DNA of 64,000 nt, taken from contig JAJQRA010000033.1 of NCBI GenBank assembly GCA_046533095.1, positions 1 to 64,000 on the forward strand, read 5' to 3'. Under the pieces are notes generated by a model, which worked only from the letters and a program-made list of their open reading frames with translations, searched no databases and was not told the origin of the DNA. This document shows positions 9,345-19,046 of this stretch, piece after piece; position 1 is the stretch's first letter; every line of letters begins with the position of its first letter. This DNA comes from ZAX-1 sp046533095 (GTDB taxonomy: Bacteria > Bacillota > Clostridia > Lachnospirales > Lachnospiraceae). Both the position numbers and the translations under genes were made by a program.

Positions 9345-9419
9345 TTTTAATGTATTGTAATAGCGTTCCATTGGTGCATTATCATATGGACATCCTGCCC
9401 TGCCCATGCTTTGTGTAAT
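9345..9419 (-). pseudogene. IS3-family transposase (OrfB) fragment
   Basis: The minus strand reads ITQSMGRAGCPYDNAPMERY followed by YNTLK, the hallmark of IS3-family OrfB integrases (SMSRxGxPYDNAxxExFFxTLK) around the third catalytic residue. Only about 25 codons remain. It directly abuts the radical SAM fossil in opposite orientation, suggesting the insertion helped destroy that gene. Confidence 0.6.
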
Positions 9420-9837
9420 ATAATTTAAGCTGTCTTTGCAACTGCATGTCGATGATCGATTTATTGCGTACTGGTGATGCCAATTTATTTAGCAGTGAGG
9501 CGACGATATTGGATTAAAGCAGGTGCCAGTGTTCATAAAAACGAATACTGACATTTTTATTTAGTGGTTAGGGTGTGAACAGTAACATTTTTTATGCGAT
9601 TGCCCTGCTCCATTTGGAGGGTGTATTGTTTTATACTGTTTTTTGTGCTATAATTTGAATCGTAAATGGAAATCTCTTTTATCAAAAACCCCTATATTGT
9701 AGCTTATCAAACTTTAGATGGGTGTACTTGTCGTTGCAATGATGGAAAATTTCCTGAGTACAGACGTCTGAAAGGGCAGTAGCCTGGCAAATGGCGGTAG
9801 CCAATATAATTAATTGAAAAAACAAAAAGGGGTATAA

Positions 9838-10749
9838 ATGAAAAGTGTAAATACACTAGAAGAGGATAGGCTAAAAGAAGTATGGGAAGGCTTGGATATC
9901 TCTAATAATTTTATGTTTTTTAGGGTCATGCAGAAAGAGGGAATATGCAAAAGGCTGATAGAGATACTCTTGGATGTAAAAGTGTCTAAAATCGTACATC
10001 ACGAGCAGGAGCATGTAATCGATAATAAAAAGGATGGAAAAGCTGTTAGGCTGGACGTTTACCTAGAGGATACAGATAGGGTATTTAATCTAGAGATGCA
10101 GGTAGGTGAAAACAACAACCTAGCGAAAAGAAGCAGGTACTACCAGGCTATGATCGATCTAGACCTATTGGATTCTGGAGACGACTATAACACACTAAAG
10201 GCGAGCGTTGTCGTATTTATCTGTAGGTTTGATCCTTTCGGCGAGGGGATGGCTGAATATTTGTTTGAGAATAGTTGCATCGGCGATAAGAAAGTGATAA
10301 AGCTTGGCGATTTAACGAGGAAGGTTTTTTATAATGCACCGGCATTTTCTAAGATGAGCAAAAAAGATGTGAGTGATTTTCTAAGGTTTGTATGTGGTGA
10401 GGCAGTCGAGGACAACCCGTTTATACGTGAGATAGTAAATGAGGTGAAAGAAATAAAAAGAAGGGATGAATGGAGGGAAGAGTTTATGAGGACTTCTATG
10501 ATAGAGATGGATGCAGAGTTAAGAGGCGAACAAAAGGGCATACAGATAGGAAAGCAAGAAGGCATACAGTTAGGAAAGCAAGAGGGAATATATAAATCTA
10601 TAGAGATAATGAGGGATTTTAGTGCTTCAGAAGAGAATATAGTCTCCCAACTGATGGAAAAATTTAGTTTAACGAAAGAAGAGTCGGAAAATTATTTGTC
10701 CGACTTCAATAATGGAGTACTCAAAGTAAAGAAGATTTCTAGTTTTTAA
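9838..10749 (+). CDS. Rpn family recombination-promoting nuclease / PD-(D/E)XK putative transposase
   Basis: This 303-residue protein carries the PDDEXK_2 (PF12784) domain: NNFMFFRVMQKEG, then the active-site series RLDVYLED and FNLEMQV (D, E and Q of D-ExQ), and a YYQAMIDLDLL segment. The C-terminal part holds short Gly/Lys/Gln repeats (KGIQIGKQEGIQLGKQEGI) that look coiled-coil-like and are typical of the family. The Rpn family is reported to promote RecA-independent recombination. Genes of this type are multicopy in Lachnospiraceae. No ribosome site stronger than AAAAAGGGG is seen. It appears intact. Confidence 0.85.
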   Translation: MKSVNTLEEDRLKEVWEGLDISNNFMFFRVMQKEGICKRLIEILLDVKVSKIVHHEQEHVIDNKKDGKAVRLDVYLEDTDRVFNLEMQVGENNNLAKRSRYYQAMIDLDLLDSGDDYNTLKASVVVFICRFDPFGEGMAEYLFENSCIGDKKVIKLGDLTRKVFYNAPAFSKMSKKDVSDFLRFVCGEAVEDNPFIREIVNEVKEIKRRDEWREEFMRTSMIEMDAELRGEQKGIQIGKQEGIQLGKQEGIYKSIEIMRDFSASEENIVSQLMEKFSLTKEESENYLSDFNNGVLKVKKISSF

Positions 10750-10924
10750 CTTCCGAAACATTCCGAAGCTATATTGCATTTATTTGTAAGCTTGGTTCTT
10801 TTGAGGTAATCCCTGATTAAGTCCCATGCGATACATGGGAGAACGCAAGCAGCAGCTTTTGCCAATCATTCTAGCTAAGCATTTAAGCAGCATTCTAGCT
10901 AATCATTCTCTCTAAGGAATATCC

Positions 10925-10953
10925 TTGATTGTTCCTTTCGGTTATGGTACAAT
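10925..10953 (+). promoter_or_regulatory. Sigma-A-type promoter of the flavoprotein gene
   Basis: TTGATT (10925-10930) and TACAAT (10948-10953) are separated by 17 bases. A transcript starting near 10960 would begin only just before ATG 10974, which supports that start over the longer frame beginning inside the promoter. The preceding stretch 10750-10924 holds two copies of a CATTCTAGCTAA sequence and no gene. Confidence 0.55.
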
Positions 10954-10973
10954 TTGTCATGGAGAAAAATAGA

Positions 10974-12215
10974 ATGTGCAATAAATATGATGTCATTGTA
11001 GTGGGTGCCGGCGCTTCCGGATTAATGGCGGCAATTAGTGCTGCACGTACCGGAGCCAAGGTTGCGATATTAGAACATATGGAACAGCCGGGGAAAAAGA
11101 TTTTATCGACAGGAAATGGAAAATGTAACTTTACCAATCAAGAGCAGGGTGCAAAGTTCTATCGAGGCAATAACCCTGCCTTTGTATTGCCCATTTTTGA
11201 TCAATTTGGCCTTCTTGATACCCTTGCATTTTTTAAACAGATTGGAATTTACCCTACATTAAAAAGAGGGAGCTATTATTACCCATTTAGCGAACAAGCT
11301 TCTGCCATTCGAGAGGTTCTTTTACTGGAAATAGCACACCTGTGCATTGCGCTAAACTGTAATATCGGGATACGCAGTATTAAAAAAGAGGGAAATACCT
11401 TTCTATTTAAGACCAAGCAAGGAATTTGGGAGAGTCGTTCTTGCATTCTTGCAACAGGCGGGAAGTCCTATAAGAAAACAGGAAGCGATGGAAGTGGAAT
11501 ACCATATATTGTAGGCTTTTCACATCATATCATAGATATAGTTCCGGCGCTTGTCGGATTGCAAGGAGAACCGTCATTTTTTAGGGAACTTGCAGGAATT
11601 CGTGCAAATTCTGTCGTTTCAATGTACATAGAAAACACCCTGATTTGTGAAGAATTTGGGGAAGTGCAGCTCACCGATTATGGCGTGTCGGGCATACCGG
11701 TCTTTCAAGTGAGCCGATTCGCATCAAAAGCATTAAAAGCGGGGAAAAAAGTATCCATTCATTTAAATTTCCTATCAGAGCTGACATTTGAAGAACTATA
11801 TTTATATTTAATAGAACGCTACCATATCAATGGAGGCATAAAAACAGCAAAAGAGGCATTGTGCGGACTACTAAACAGCAAATTGATTTCCAAACTTTTA
11901 CAGTTAAGCGGTATAGATGAAAATGCCGGAGCAGTAACATGCAAAGAAAAAGAATTGAAAAAACTTGCCTTTACAATACAAAATGTTCCATGTCCTATCT
12001 ATGGCACAAAATCGTTTGAATTTGCCCAAGTGAGCGCAGGCGGCGTAGATACCCAAGAAATAAATGAGCATACGCTTGAATCCCTCCTGGTAAAACAGTT
12101 GTTTTTTGCAGGGGAAGTGCTTGATATAGATGGAATGTGTGGCGGATATAATCTACAATGGGCATGGTCAAGTGGATGGGTGGCCGGACATCATGCCGGA
12201 TTATGTAAAATATAG
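10974..12215 (+). CDS. NAD(P)/FAD-dependent oxidoreductase, HI0933/BaiN-like
   Basis: The start is ATG 10974, preceded by GGAG at a usable distance; longer frames from 10929 or 10959 run into the promoter. The 413-residue protein opens with the dinucleotide-binding motif VIVVGAGASGLMAAISAA, then PGKKILSTGNGKCNFTN, the signature of the HI0933 flavoprotein family. It ends with GEVLDIDGMCGGYNLQWAWS, the family's C-terminal FAD-contact motif. Relatives include BaiN (bile acid flavoprotein) and YhiN. The real substrate here is unknown. The second flavoprotein follows 21 bp downstream, so the two may form an operon. Confidence 0.88.
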   Translation: MCNKYDVIVVGAGASGLMAAISAARTGAKVAILEHMEQPGKKILSTGNGKCNFTNQEQGAKFYRGNNPAFVLPIFDQFGLLDTLAFFKQIGIYPTLKRGSYYYPFSEQASAIREVLLLEIAHLCIALNCNIGIRSIKKEGNTFLFKTKQGIWESRSCILATGGKSYKKTGSDGSGIPYIVGFSHHIIDIVPALVGLQGEPSFFRELAGIRANSVVSMYIENTLICEEFGEVQLTDYGVSGIPVFQVSRFASKALKAGKKVSIHLNFLSELTFEELYLYLIERYHINGGIKTAKEALCGLLNSKLISKLLQLSGIDENAGAVTCKEKELKKLAFTIQNVPCPIYGTKSFEFAQVSAGGVDTQEINEHTLESLLVKQLFFAGEVLDIDGMCGGYNLQWAWSSGWVAGHHAGLCKI

Positions 12216-12236
12216 ATAAGAAAGAAGTGTAAACAA

Positions 12237-14045
12237 ATGATTCGGATACAGCAGCTGAAACTGCCAATAACGCATACCGAAAGCCAACTCGTAGACAATA
12301 TCTGCCGGAAATTAAAGATTCCAAGAGAATGGCTAAAAGGCTACACCATCGTAAAGCAATCGCTTGATGCACGTAAAAAAAGTGAACTGCAATATGTATA
12401 TGCAATCGATGCACAAACGGTAAAAGAAAAAGCGGTACTAAAAAAAGCTGCCAGCCCTAATATTATAAAAGCAAATGACACGGTCTATGAATTTCCACAA
12501 ATGGATCGAACTCTTGCCCAAAGTGAAGAGAAAGACCATGGTTCAAAGCGTACTGCGGAAACAGGAAAAATGCGCATTCCGTTAAAAGGGAAAGGTCATG
12601 GATCAAAGTGTACCACGGAAACAGGAAAAATGTGCGTTTCGCCAAAATTCAAGGGGGATAGCCCGCGCCCTGTTATCATCGGCTGTGGTCCTGCTGGGCT
12701 GTTTTGTGCCTACATCCTTGCTGAATATGGCTATGCACCAATTATCGTTGAACGAGGAAGACAGGTAGCGCAACGAAAAAAAGACATTGAACTGTTTTGG
12801 GAAACGAATCAACTAAACCCATTTTCAAATGTACAATTTGGCGAGGGTGGCGCCGGGACATTTTCAGATGGAAAATTAAATACGCTTGTAAAAGATGTCA
12901 AAGGCCGAAATAAGAAAGTTTTGGATATTTTTATAAAAATGGGTGCCCCAAAAGAAATTGCCTATGTAGGCAAGCCGCATATTGGAACAGACATACTTAT
13001 AAACGTCATTTATAACATGAGAAAACACATGGAACATCTGGGCGCAACCTTTCTGTTTGAAACCTGTGTCACGAACATAGAATGCCAAAAAGGACATCTA
13101 AAGCGGCTCATCTGTACAAACTCCGTCACAAATGCTATTACGGAACTAGAAGCGAACGCAGCGGTTCTTGCCGTCGGGCATAGTGCCAGAGATACCTTTC
13201 GGATGCTTGCAAAAGAAGGGTTTTTGATGGAGGCGAAATCTTTTGCCGTTGGCCTGCGTGTGGAACACCCACAAGAGCAGATAAATGTAAATCAATATGG
13301 AAAAGAGGCGGCGAACATTCTTTTGGCAGCTCCCTATAAGCTCACAGCAAACCTTAAGAATGGGAGAGGGGTCTATTCCTTTTGTATGTGCCCGGGCGGA
13401 TATGTCGTCAATGCTTCGTCTGAACACAATCGGCTTGCCATAAATGGCATGAGCTATAGCAAACGGGATGGTGCAAATGCAAATAGTGCCGTTATCGTTA
13501 CGGTTACACCAATGGATTTTTCAACGGAACTAGATTTTTACAGAGCAATGGATTTTTCCGATCATTTCAATCAATCAAACGATATACTTCCTGCAGGAGC
13601 GGATCCGCTAAGCGGTGTTTTTTTTCAGCAGGCTTTAGAAGAACGCGCATATCAGATAGGAAGTGGCAAAGTCCCCCAACAGCTTTTATCCGATTTTGAG
13701 AAGGGACATGTAACGCAAAGCTTTGGCGTATTTGAAAGCAATATAAAAGGACAGCATATGTTCGGCGCACTGCATGAACTTTTTCCAAAGGAAATAAAGC
13801 AGTCTTTTTTAGCGGGAATGCACCAATTTTCCAATCAGATAAAAGGATTTGACCGCAGCGACTGTATTCTATCCGGTGTAGAGAGCCGAACTTCTTCCCC
13901 CTTACGGATAAAACGGGATGCAGGCTATGAAAGCAATCGGAAAGGAATTTATCCTTGTGGGGAAGGCGCCGGCTATGCAGGCGGGATTATGTCTGCCGCA
14001 ATCGATGGATTAAAAGTAGCTGAAGCACTGGCAATGAAAATATAA
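12237..14045 (+). CDS. FAD-dependent dehydrogenase (COG2509 family)
   Basis: The 602-residue protein begins with a domain of about 90 residues (IRIQQLKLPITH... REWLKGYTIVKQSLDARKK) typical of COG2509 proteins. The FAD motif PVIIGCGPAGLFCAYILAEY follows at about 140, then GEGGAGTFSDGKLNT, and a C-terminal GEGAGYAGGIMSAAIDG. The reaction is not known. Between the two parts lies a 60-bp in-frame tandem duplication (12537-12656) giving two copies of a HGSKxTxETGKM unit, probably a flexible and dispensable linker. The next gene, mutS, starts 28 bp after the stop. Confidence 0.85.
   Translation: MIRIQQLKLPITHTESQLVDNICRKLKIPREWLKGYTIVKQSLDARKKSELQYVYAIDAQTVKEKAVLKKAASPNIIKANDTVYEFPQMDRTLAQSEEKDHGSKRTAETGKMRIPLKGKGHGSKCTTETGKMCVSPKFKGDSPRPVIIGCGPAGLFCAYILAEYGYAPIIVERGRQVAQRKKDIELFWETNQLNPFSNVQFGEGGAGTFSDGKLNTLVKDVKGRNKKVLDIFIKMGAPKEIAYVGKPHIGTDILINVIYNMRKHMEHLGATFLFETCVTNIECQKGHLKRLICTNSVTNAITELEANAAVLAVGHSARDTFRMLAKEGFLMEAKSFAVGLRVEHPQEQINVNQYGKEAANILLAAPYKLTANLKNGRGVYSFCMCPGGYVVNASSEHNRLAINGMSYSKRDGANANSAVIVTVTPMDFSTELDFYRAMDFSDHFNQSNDILPAGADPLSGVFFQQALEERAYQIGSGKVPQQLLSDFEKGHVTQSFGVFESNIKGQHMFGALHELFPKEIKQSFLAGMHQFSNQIKGFDRSDCILSGVESRTSSPLRIKRDAGYESNRKGIYPCGEGAGYAGGIMSAAIDGLKVAEALAMKI
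12537..12656 (+). repeat. 60-bp in-frame duplication within the flavoprotein gene
   Basis: Two adjacent 60-bp units begin at CATGGTTCAAAG (12537) and CATGGATCAAAG (12597). They encode HGSKRTAETGKMRIP and HGSKCTTETGKMCVS. The period is a multiple of three, so the frame is kept. Confidence 0.8.
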
Positions 14046-14073
14046 AATAATTTCAAGCGAGGAGGGAAAGAAG

Positions 14074-17013
14074 TTGGCAGAGTTGACACCAATGATGCAG
14101 CAATATATGGAAATCAAAAAAACGTACGCGGACTGTATTTTATTTTATCAGTTAGGGGATTTTTATGAAATGTTTTTTGACGATGCCCTAACTGCCAGCA
14201 AAGAACTTGAAATCACACTGACCGGGAGAAGCTACGGGCAGGAAGAGCGTGCACCTATGTGTGGAATACCCTGCCATTCGTTTGAAAATTATCTAAATAA
14301 ATTAGTTTGCAAAGGCTACAAGGTTGCCATTTGCGAACAGACAGACGATGCAAATGCAAAAGGGCTTGTACAGCGGGAAGTGGTCAAAATTGTCACGCCC
14401 GGAACGACTTTAAATGCCCAGGCGCTAGATGAATCTAAAAACAACTATATTATGTGCGTGGTCTATTTAGAGGACTGCTATGGCGTTTCTATCGCGGATG
14501 TAACAACAGGGGATTTTTATACTACACAGTTGGATTCATCACAAAAATTAATGGACGAAATGTATAAATTTTCTCCCTCGGAACTGATCTGCAATGAGGC
14601 TTTTTATATGAGCGGAATGGACATAGAAGATCTAAAACAAAGGCTTTCCATTACAATATATTCATTAGAGCCATGGTATTTTAGTGACGATACCACAAAG
14701 GATACCCTGTGTGGTCATTTTAAAGTGTCCACTCTTTTTGCATTGGGCTTAGAGGACTACGAATCTGCGGCAACAGCGGCGGGGGCGTTGCTGAAGTATT
14801 TATATGAAACGCAGAAAACATACCTGGGCAACCTGATTTCCTTAGAACTGTACGCTACCAGTAAGTATATGCTTATTGACAGTTCTACAAGGCGTAATCT
14901 AGAGTTGACGCAAACCATGCGGGAAAAGCAAAAACGAGGTTCCCTTTTGTGGGTATTGGATAAGACGAAAACAGCAATGGGCGCTCGCATGCTGCGCAGT
15001 TTTGTAGAGCAGCCATTGATTGAAAAGCAGGAAATCGAAGAACGGCTAAATGCAATCGAAGAATTGAATGAAAATGTTTTGCTGCGGGAGGAATTGCGGG
15101 AATATCTAAACTCCATTTATGATATGGAACGCCTGATTAGCCGGGTTACTTACCACACCGCACACCCAAGGGATTTGATTGCATTTAAACATTCCTTATC
15201 GATGCTGCCATTGATAAAAAACAGATTAGGGGAATGCAGCTGCCGTCTACTAACGCAGCTACAGCAGGAAATGGATACGCTTGCCGACATCTATGATTTA
15301 ATAGAGAGCGCAATCGTAGAAGATGCCCCGCTATCGATAAGGGATGGCGGAATTCTAAAAGAAGGTTTCCATGAAGAAGCGGATCGCCTGCGCAATGCCA
15401 AGACGGAGGGCAAAGCATGGCTGATGGATTTAGAAGCGAAAGAACGGGAAAAAACTGGAATCAAAAATCTACGGATTAAATACAACAAGGTATTTGGCTA
15501 TTATCTGGAGGTTCTAAATTCTCAGCAAAGCCTTGTACCGGACGACTACATAAGAAAACAGACGCTAGCGAATGCTGAGCGCTATATCATACCAAAATTA
15601 AAAGAATTAGAGGATATGATCCTGGGCGCAGAGGATAAGCTGGTCTCATTAGAATATGAACTGTTTTGTGAAATTAGGAATCAAATTGCCGAAAATATAC
15701 AGCGCATTCAAAAAACGGCAAAAGCTGTCGCAAAAGCAGACGTTATCGCAGCACTTGCATTTGTAGCAGAGCGAAATAATTTTTGCCGTCCACGTATCAA
15801 TGAAACAGGTGTGATTGACATTAAAAACGGCCGCCACCCTGTCGTAGAGCAAATGATCCACAATGATATGTTTATTGCCAATGACACCTATTTAGATAAT
15901 GAAACGAAACGGATATCCATTATCACCGGACCTAATATGGCAGGTAAATCTACCTATATGCGCCAAACGGCTTTGATTGTCCTAATGGCGCAGATAGGCA
16001 GTTTTGTTCCGGCGACTGCGGCGAACATTTCTATCGTAGACCGTATTTTCACACGTGTTGGCGCATCGGATGATTTGGCTTCCGGACAGAGCACCTTTAT
16101 GGTAGAAATGACGGAAGTTGCCAATATCCTAAGGAATGCCACAAAAAATAGCCTGCTGATCCTGGATGAGATCGGCAGGGGCACAAGTACTTTTGACGGC
16201 CTTAGCATTGCCTGGGCGGTCGTAGAACATATCAGCAACCCCAAATTGCTTGGGGCGAAAACCCTATTTGCTACACATTACCACGAATTGACGGAATTAG
16301 AAGGGAAATTAGATAATGTAAACAATTACTGCATCGCCGTAAAAGAAAAAGGGGACGATATTGTATTTTTGCGTAAAATCATACCTGGTGGCGCAGACAA
16401 AAGCTATGGAATCCAGGTTGCAAAACTTGCCGGAGTCCCGGAGTCTGTGATTGCACGGGCAAAAGTGATTGTGGAAGAATTAAGCGACAATGATATCACA
16501 GCCGTTTTTGGCACAATTAAAAATTTTGGTAGTGATAAAAATGCAGATTCCAATCATGCGAATAATAGGAATGCGAATAGCTTTGAGTTTAATAATACTG
16601 CTTCTAATTGCAAAATCGCGGATAACATTGTTTCTAATTACGAAACTACGAATCATGCGGATGCGATAGAGTCTAATCATACAAATACGGATGGCATAGA
16701 TTCTAATCGTATAGCTACGGATAACATAAGTTCAAACCGTACAGGTACGGACAACGTAGATTCGAATCATACAGATACAGACAATACGAATATGGATACG
16801 AGCCAAAATCGTTACATCGAGCAAAGGGCACTACGTAAACAGAAAGTGGAAAAAGCAAAAGAAGAGGAAATTAGGCAGATTTCGCTGTTTGATATCTTTG
16901 GAAATAATGAAATACTTGATGAAATAAAAGAGATTGACCTAGGAAACCTAACCCCAATCGATGCTTTAAATAAATTGTATCAATTGCAAAATAAAATAAA
17001 AAGCCGAGCGTAA
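14074..17013 (+). CDS. mutS: DNA mismatch repair protein MutS, with repetitive insertion
   Basis: TTG 14074 follows an AGGAGG site. MutS recognises base mismatches and small loops and recruits MutL. The mismatch-contacting FYE motif is visible in QLGDFYEMFFDDA (about residues 30-42). The ATPase has Walker A GPNMAGKST (about 620), Walker B LLILDEIGRGTSTFDG and the FATHYHEL loop. At 979 residues it is about 100 longer than usual. The extra is an Asn/Asp/Thr/Ser-rich segment (about 815-915), encoded partly by 30-bp repeats, between the ATPase domain and the C-terminal EIRQISLFDIFG helix (the dimer/clamp-binding type). mutL follows 17 bp downstream. Confidence 0.97.
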   Translation: MAELTPMMQQYMEIKKTYADCILFYQLGDFYEMFFDDALTASKELEITLTGRSYGQEERAPMCGIPCHSFENYLNKLVCKGYKVAICEQTDDANAKGLVQREVVKIVTPGTTLNAQALDESKNNYIMCVVYLEDCYGVSIADVTTGDFYTTQLDSSQKLMDEMYKFSPSELICNEAFYMSGMDIEDLKQRLSITIYSLEPWYFSDDTTKDTLCGHFKVSTLFALGLEDYESAATAAGALLKYLYETQKTYLGNLISLELYATSKYMLIDSSTRRNLELTQTMREKQKRGSLLWVLDKTKTAMGARMLRSFVEQPLIEKQEIEERLNAIEELNENVLLREELREYLNSIYDMERLISRVTYHTAHPRDLIAFKHSLSMLPLIKNRLGECSCRLLTQLQQEMDTLADIYDLIESAIVEDAPLSIRDGGILKEGFHEEADRLRNAKTEGKAWLMDLEAKEREKTGIKNLRIKYNKVFGYYLEVLNSQQSLVPDDYIRKQTLANAERYIIPKLKELEDMILGAEDKLVSLEYELFCEIRNQIAENIQRIQKTAKAVAKADVIAALAFVAERNNFCRPRINETGVIDIKNGRHPVVEQMIHNDMFIANDTYLDNETKRISIITGPNMAGKSTYMRQTALIVLMAQIGSFVPATAANISIVDRIFTRVGASDDLASGQSTFMVEMTEVANILRNATKNSLLILDEIGRGTSTFDGLSIAWAVVEHISNPKLLGAKTLFATHYHELTELEGKLDNVNNYCIAVKEKGDDIVFLRKIIPGGADKSYGIQVAKLAGVPESVIARAKVIVEELSDNDITAVFGTIKNFGSDKNADSNHANNRNANSFEFNNTASNCKIADNIVSNYETTNHADAIESNHTNTDGIDSNRIATDNISSNRTGTDNVDSNHTDTDNTNMDTSQNRYIEQRALRKQKVEKAKEEEIRQISLFDIFGNNEILDEIKEIDLGNLTPIDALNKLYQLQNKIKSRA
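16660..16789 (+). repeat. 30-bp in-frame minisatellite inside mutS
   Basis: Units start at 16660, 16690, 16720 and 16750, with a partial at 16780. Each encodes a decapeptide such as DAIESNHTNT, DGIDSNRIAT, DNISSNRTGT or DNVDSNHTDT. More diverged relatives extend leftward to about 16530 (NSFEFNNTASN, NIVSNYETTN). Every unit is a multiple of three, so copy-number change would only alter linker length. Confidence 0.8.
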
Positions 17014-17030
17014 AAGGAAAGGAGCGTTAC

Positions 17031-19034
17031 ATGCCAAAGATTGAACTATTAGATCAACATACAATTGATAAAATTGCGGCAGGCGAGGTCATTGAGCGAC
17101 CGGCCTCCATTGTAAAGGAGCTGGTAGAAAATGCCATTGATGCCAACGCCTCGGCAATTACCGTAGAAATAAAAGATGGCGGAATTTCATTTATACGAAT
17201 TACCGACAACGGTTGTGGAATTGAGCCAAATCAAGTCCCATTCGCTTTTTTACGCCATTCTACCAGTAAAATACGGAGTGTGGAAGATTTAATGACGGTG
17301 GCTTCTTTGGGTTTTCGCGGTGAGGCATTGTCTAGTATCAGCGCGGTTTCACAGGTAGAATTAATTACAAAACCCCCGGCAGGAATCAGTGGCGTACGTT
17401 ATGTAATGGAAGGTGGGAAAGGTTCAAGCTTAGAAGAAATCGGCGCACCGGAGGGCACTACATTTTTGGTGCGAAATCTTTTTTACAATACCCCTGCACG
17501 GAAAAAATTTTTAAAATCGCCACAGACAGAGGCCGGCTATATAAACGACCTTATGGAACGGTTGGCATTGTCCCATCCGGAAATATCGTTTAAATTTATT
17601 CTAAATAATCAAATAAAATTGCACACTTCCGGCAACTCCAATTTAAAAGAAATCATTTATCATATTTATGGACGCGATGTAGCGGCTAATTTAATCGAAG
17701 TGTCCTTTGAAGATCCCTTGTTTAAAATCAAAGGATTTATCGGGAAGCCACTCCTGTCCCGTGGAAACCGTAATTATGAAACTTATTTTATAAATGGAAG
17801 ATATGTAAAAAGCAATCTGATTGCAAAAGGGATAGAAGATGCCTATAAGACATTTGTTATGCAGCATAAATATCCATTTACAGTACTGCATCTAACGATA
17901 GATGGACAGTTGCTTGATGTAAATGTCCACCCAACGAAAATGGAGCTGCGGTTTAGCAACCAAGAAGAAGTATATGGGGCGATTACCCATCTCATCAAAG
18001 ATGCCATCAATGAAAACGAACTGATTTACCAGGTAGGCGTAACAAAAGGAGCGCATTCGGCAGTGGAAGGGAAGCAAACGAAAATCCCTCGTTCCCTCAT
18101 TCCGGAACCTTTTGAAACAAAACGATTGGAGGCAATAAAAAGCAGTCTTTTAAAAGACAGCCCCTACGAAAAAAAATTCCCATTACAAGAATCCAATCAA
18201 GGAGAAGAATCAAATCAAGGGGAAGATGCTTTAGCTGATTTGCCGACAAAATCTCACCAAGGGGAAGTTGCTTCTACTGATCTGCCGACAAAACCTCATA
18301 GTGGAAACGAGCCTTTCATAGAACATCCTTTTCCCGCAGAAAATGCAGAGGATGTAGAAAATTCCAGTGAGCATACACCATACGTCCAAGAAGAGCTCGC
18401 AGGCATTTATGTCAAGGAAGATGGGCAGTATGGTAGAAAATTATTGGATTCAAATTCCCAAAAAGACCATCGGATCATTGGACAGCTATTTGATACCTAC
18501 TGGCTGATTGAATTTGAGAAGAACCTCTACATCATTGACCAGCATGCCGCCCATGAAAAAGTATTGTATGAGCAAATGATAAAATTACTTGAAACAAAAG
18601 AGCTGACCTCTCAAATGATTTATCCCCCAGTGATTCTTTCGCTGCGTATGCAGGAAGAAAATCTACTGAAGAAATATTGGGACTATTTTACAAGCCTTGG
18701 GTTTGTTATGGAACACTTTGGCGGCAAAGAATACTCCCTTCGGGCAGTTCCCGCAAATCTGTTTCATTTAAATGGAATGGAATTAATGATAGAGATATTG
18801 GATCGTTTGATGCATTTTACCGGAACGGAAACCCCACAGATGATAACAGAAAAAATCGCCTCCATGTCCTGTAAGGCATCAGTAAAAGGAAATCAAAAGC
18901 TCTCCTATGCAGAAGCAAAAAAGCTTATCGAAGAACTTTTAACCTTGGAAAACCCCTATCACTGCCCACATGGCAGACCAACGATTATTGCGATGTCAAA
19001 ATATGAGTTGGAGAAGAAATTTAAGCGGGTGTGA
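17031..19034 (+). CDS. mutL: DNA mismatch repair protein MutL with endonuclease domain
   Basis: The N-terminal GHKL ATPase has ELVENAIDANAS, DNGCGI and GFRGEAL (residues about 35-105). The C-terminal domain carries DQHAAHEKVLYE (the DQHAx2Ex4E metal site), SCKASVKGNQ and CPHGRPT. These mark the nicking type of MutL found in bacteria lacking MutH. The linker (about 385-470) is low-complexity and contains duplicated blocks (SNQGEESNQGED; two DLPTK-x-H units), again in frame. ATG 17031 follows GGAAAGGAGCG. It lies between mutS and miaA and acts after MutS mismatch recognition. Confidence 0.97.
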   Translation: MPKIELLDQHTIDKIAAGEVIERPASIVKELVENAIDANASAITVEIKDGGISFIRITDNGCGIEPNQVPFAFLRHSTSKIRSVEDLMTVASLGFRGEALSSISAVSQVELITKPPAGISGVRYVMEGGKGSSLEEIGAPEGTTFLVRNLFYNTPARKKFLKSPQTEAGYINDLMERLALSHPEISFKFILNNQIKLHTSGNSNLKEIIYHIYGRDVAANLIEVSFEDPLFKIKGFIGKPLLSRGNRNYETYFINGRYVKSNLIAKGIEDAYKTFVMQHKYPFTVLHLTIDGQLLDVNVHPTKMELRFSNQEEVYGAITHLIKDAINENELIYQVGVTKGAHSAVEGKQTKIPRSLIPEPFETKRLEAIKSSLLKDSPYEKKFPLQESNQGEESNQGEDALADLPTKSHQGEVASTDLPTKPHSGNEPFIEHPFPAENAEDVENSSEHTPYVQEELAGIYVKEDGQYGRKLLDSNSQKDHRIIGQLFDTYWLIEFEKNLYIIDQHAAHEKVLYEQMIKLLETKELTSQMIYPPVILSLRMQEENLLKKYWDYFTSLGFVMEHFGGKEYSLRAVPANLFHLNGMELMIEILDRLMHFTGTETPQMITEKIASMSCKASVKGNQKLSYAEAKKLIEELLTLENPYHCPHGRPTIIAMSKYELEKKFKRV

Positions 19035-19046
19035 GAGGGAGTGTAA

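Larger units (their letters stand above)
9065..9837. other. Gene graveyard between permease and Rpn gene
   Basis: There is no intact gene. A 37-codon frame (9101-9214, MLNKISFEVLQAFKKEK...) has no recognisable family. A radical SAM fossil and an IS3 transposase fossil lie within the stretch. The rest, up to the ATG at 9838, is unassignable; a TATAAT-like sequence occurs near 9650. Confidence 0.5.

Noticed and set aside
16500..16800. mutS frameshift or pseudogene
   Set aside because: The insertion stays in frame and the C-terminal QISLFDIF motif follows, so the gene is intact.
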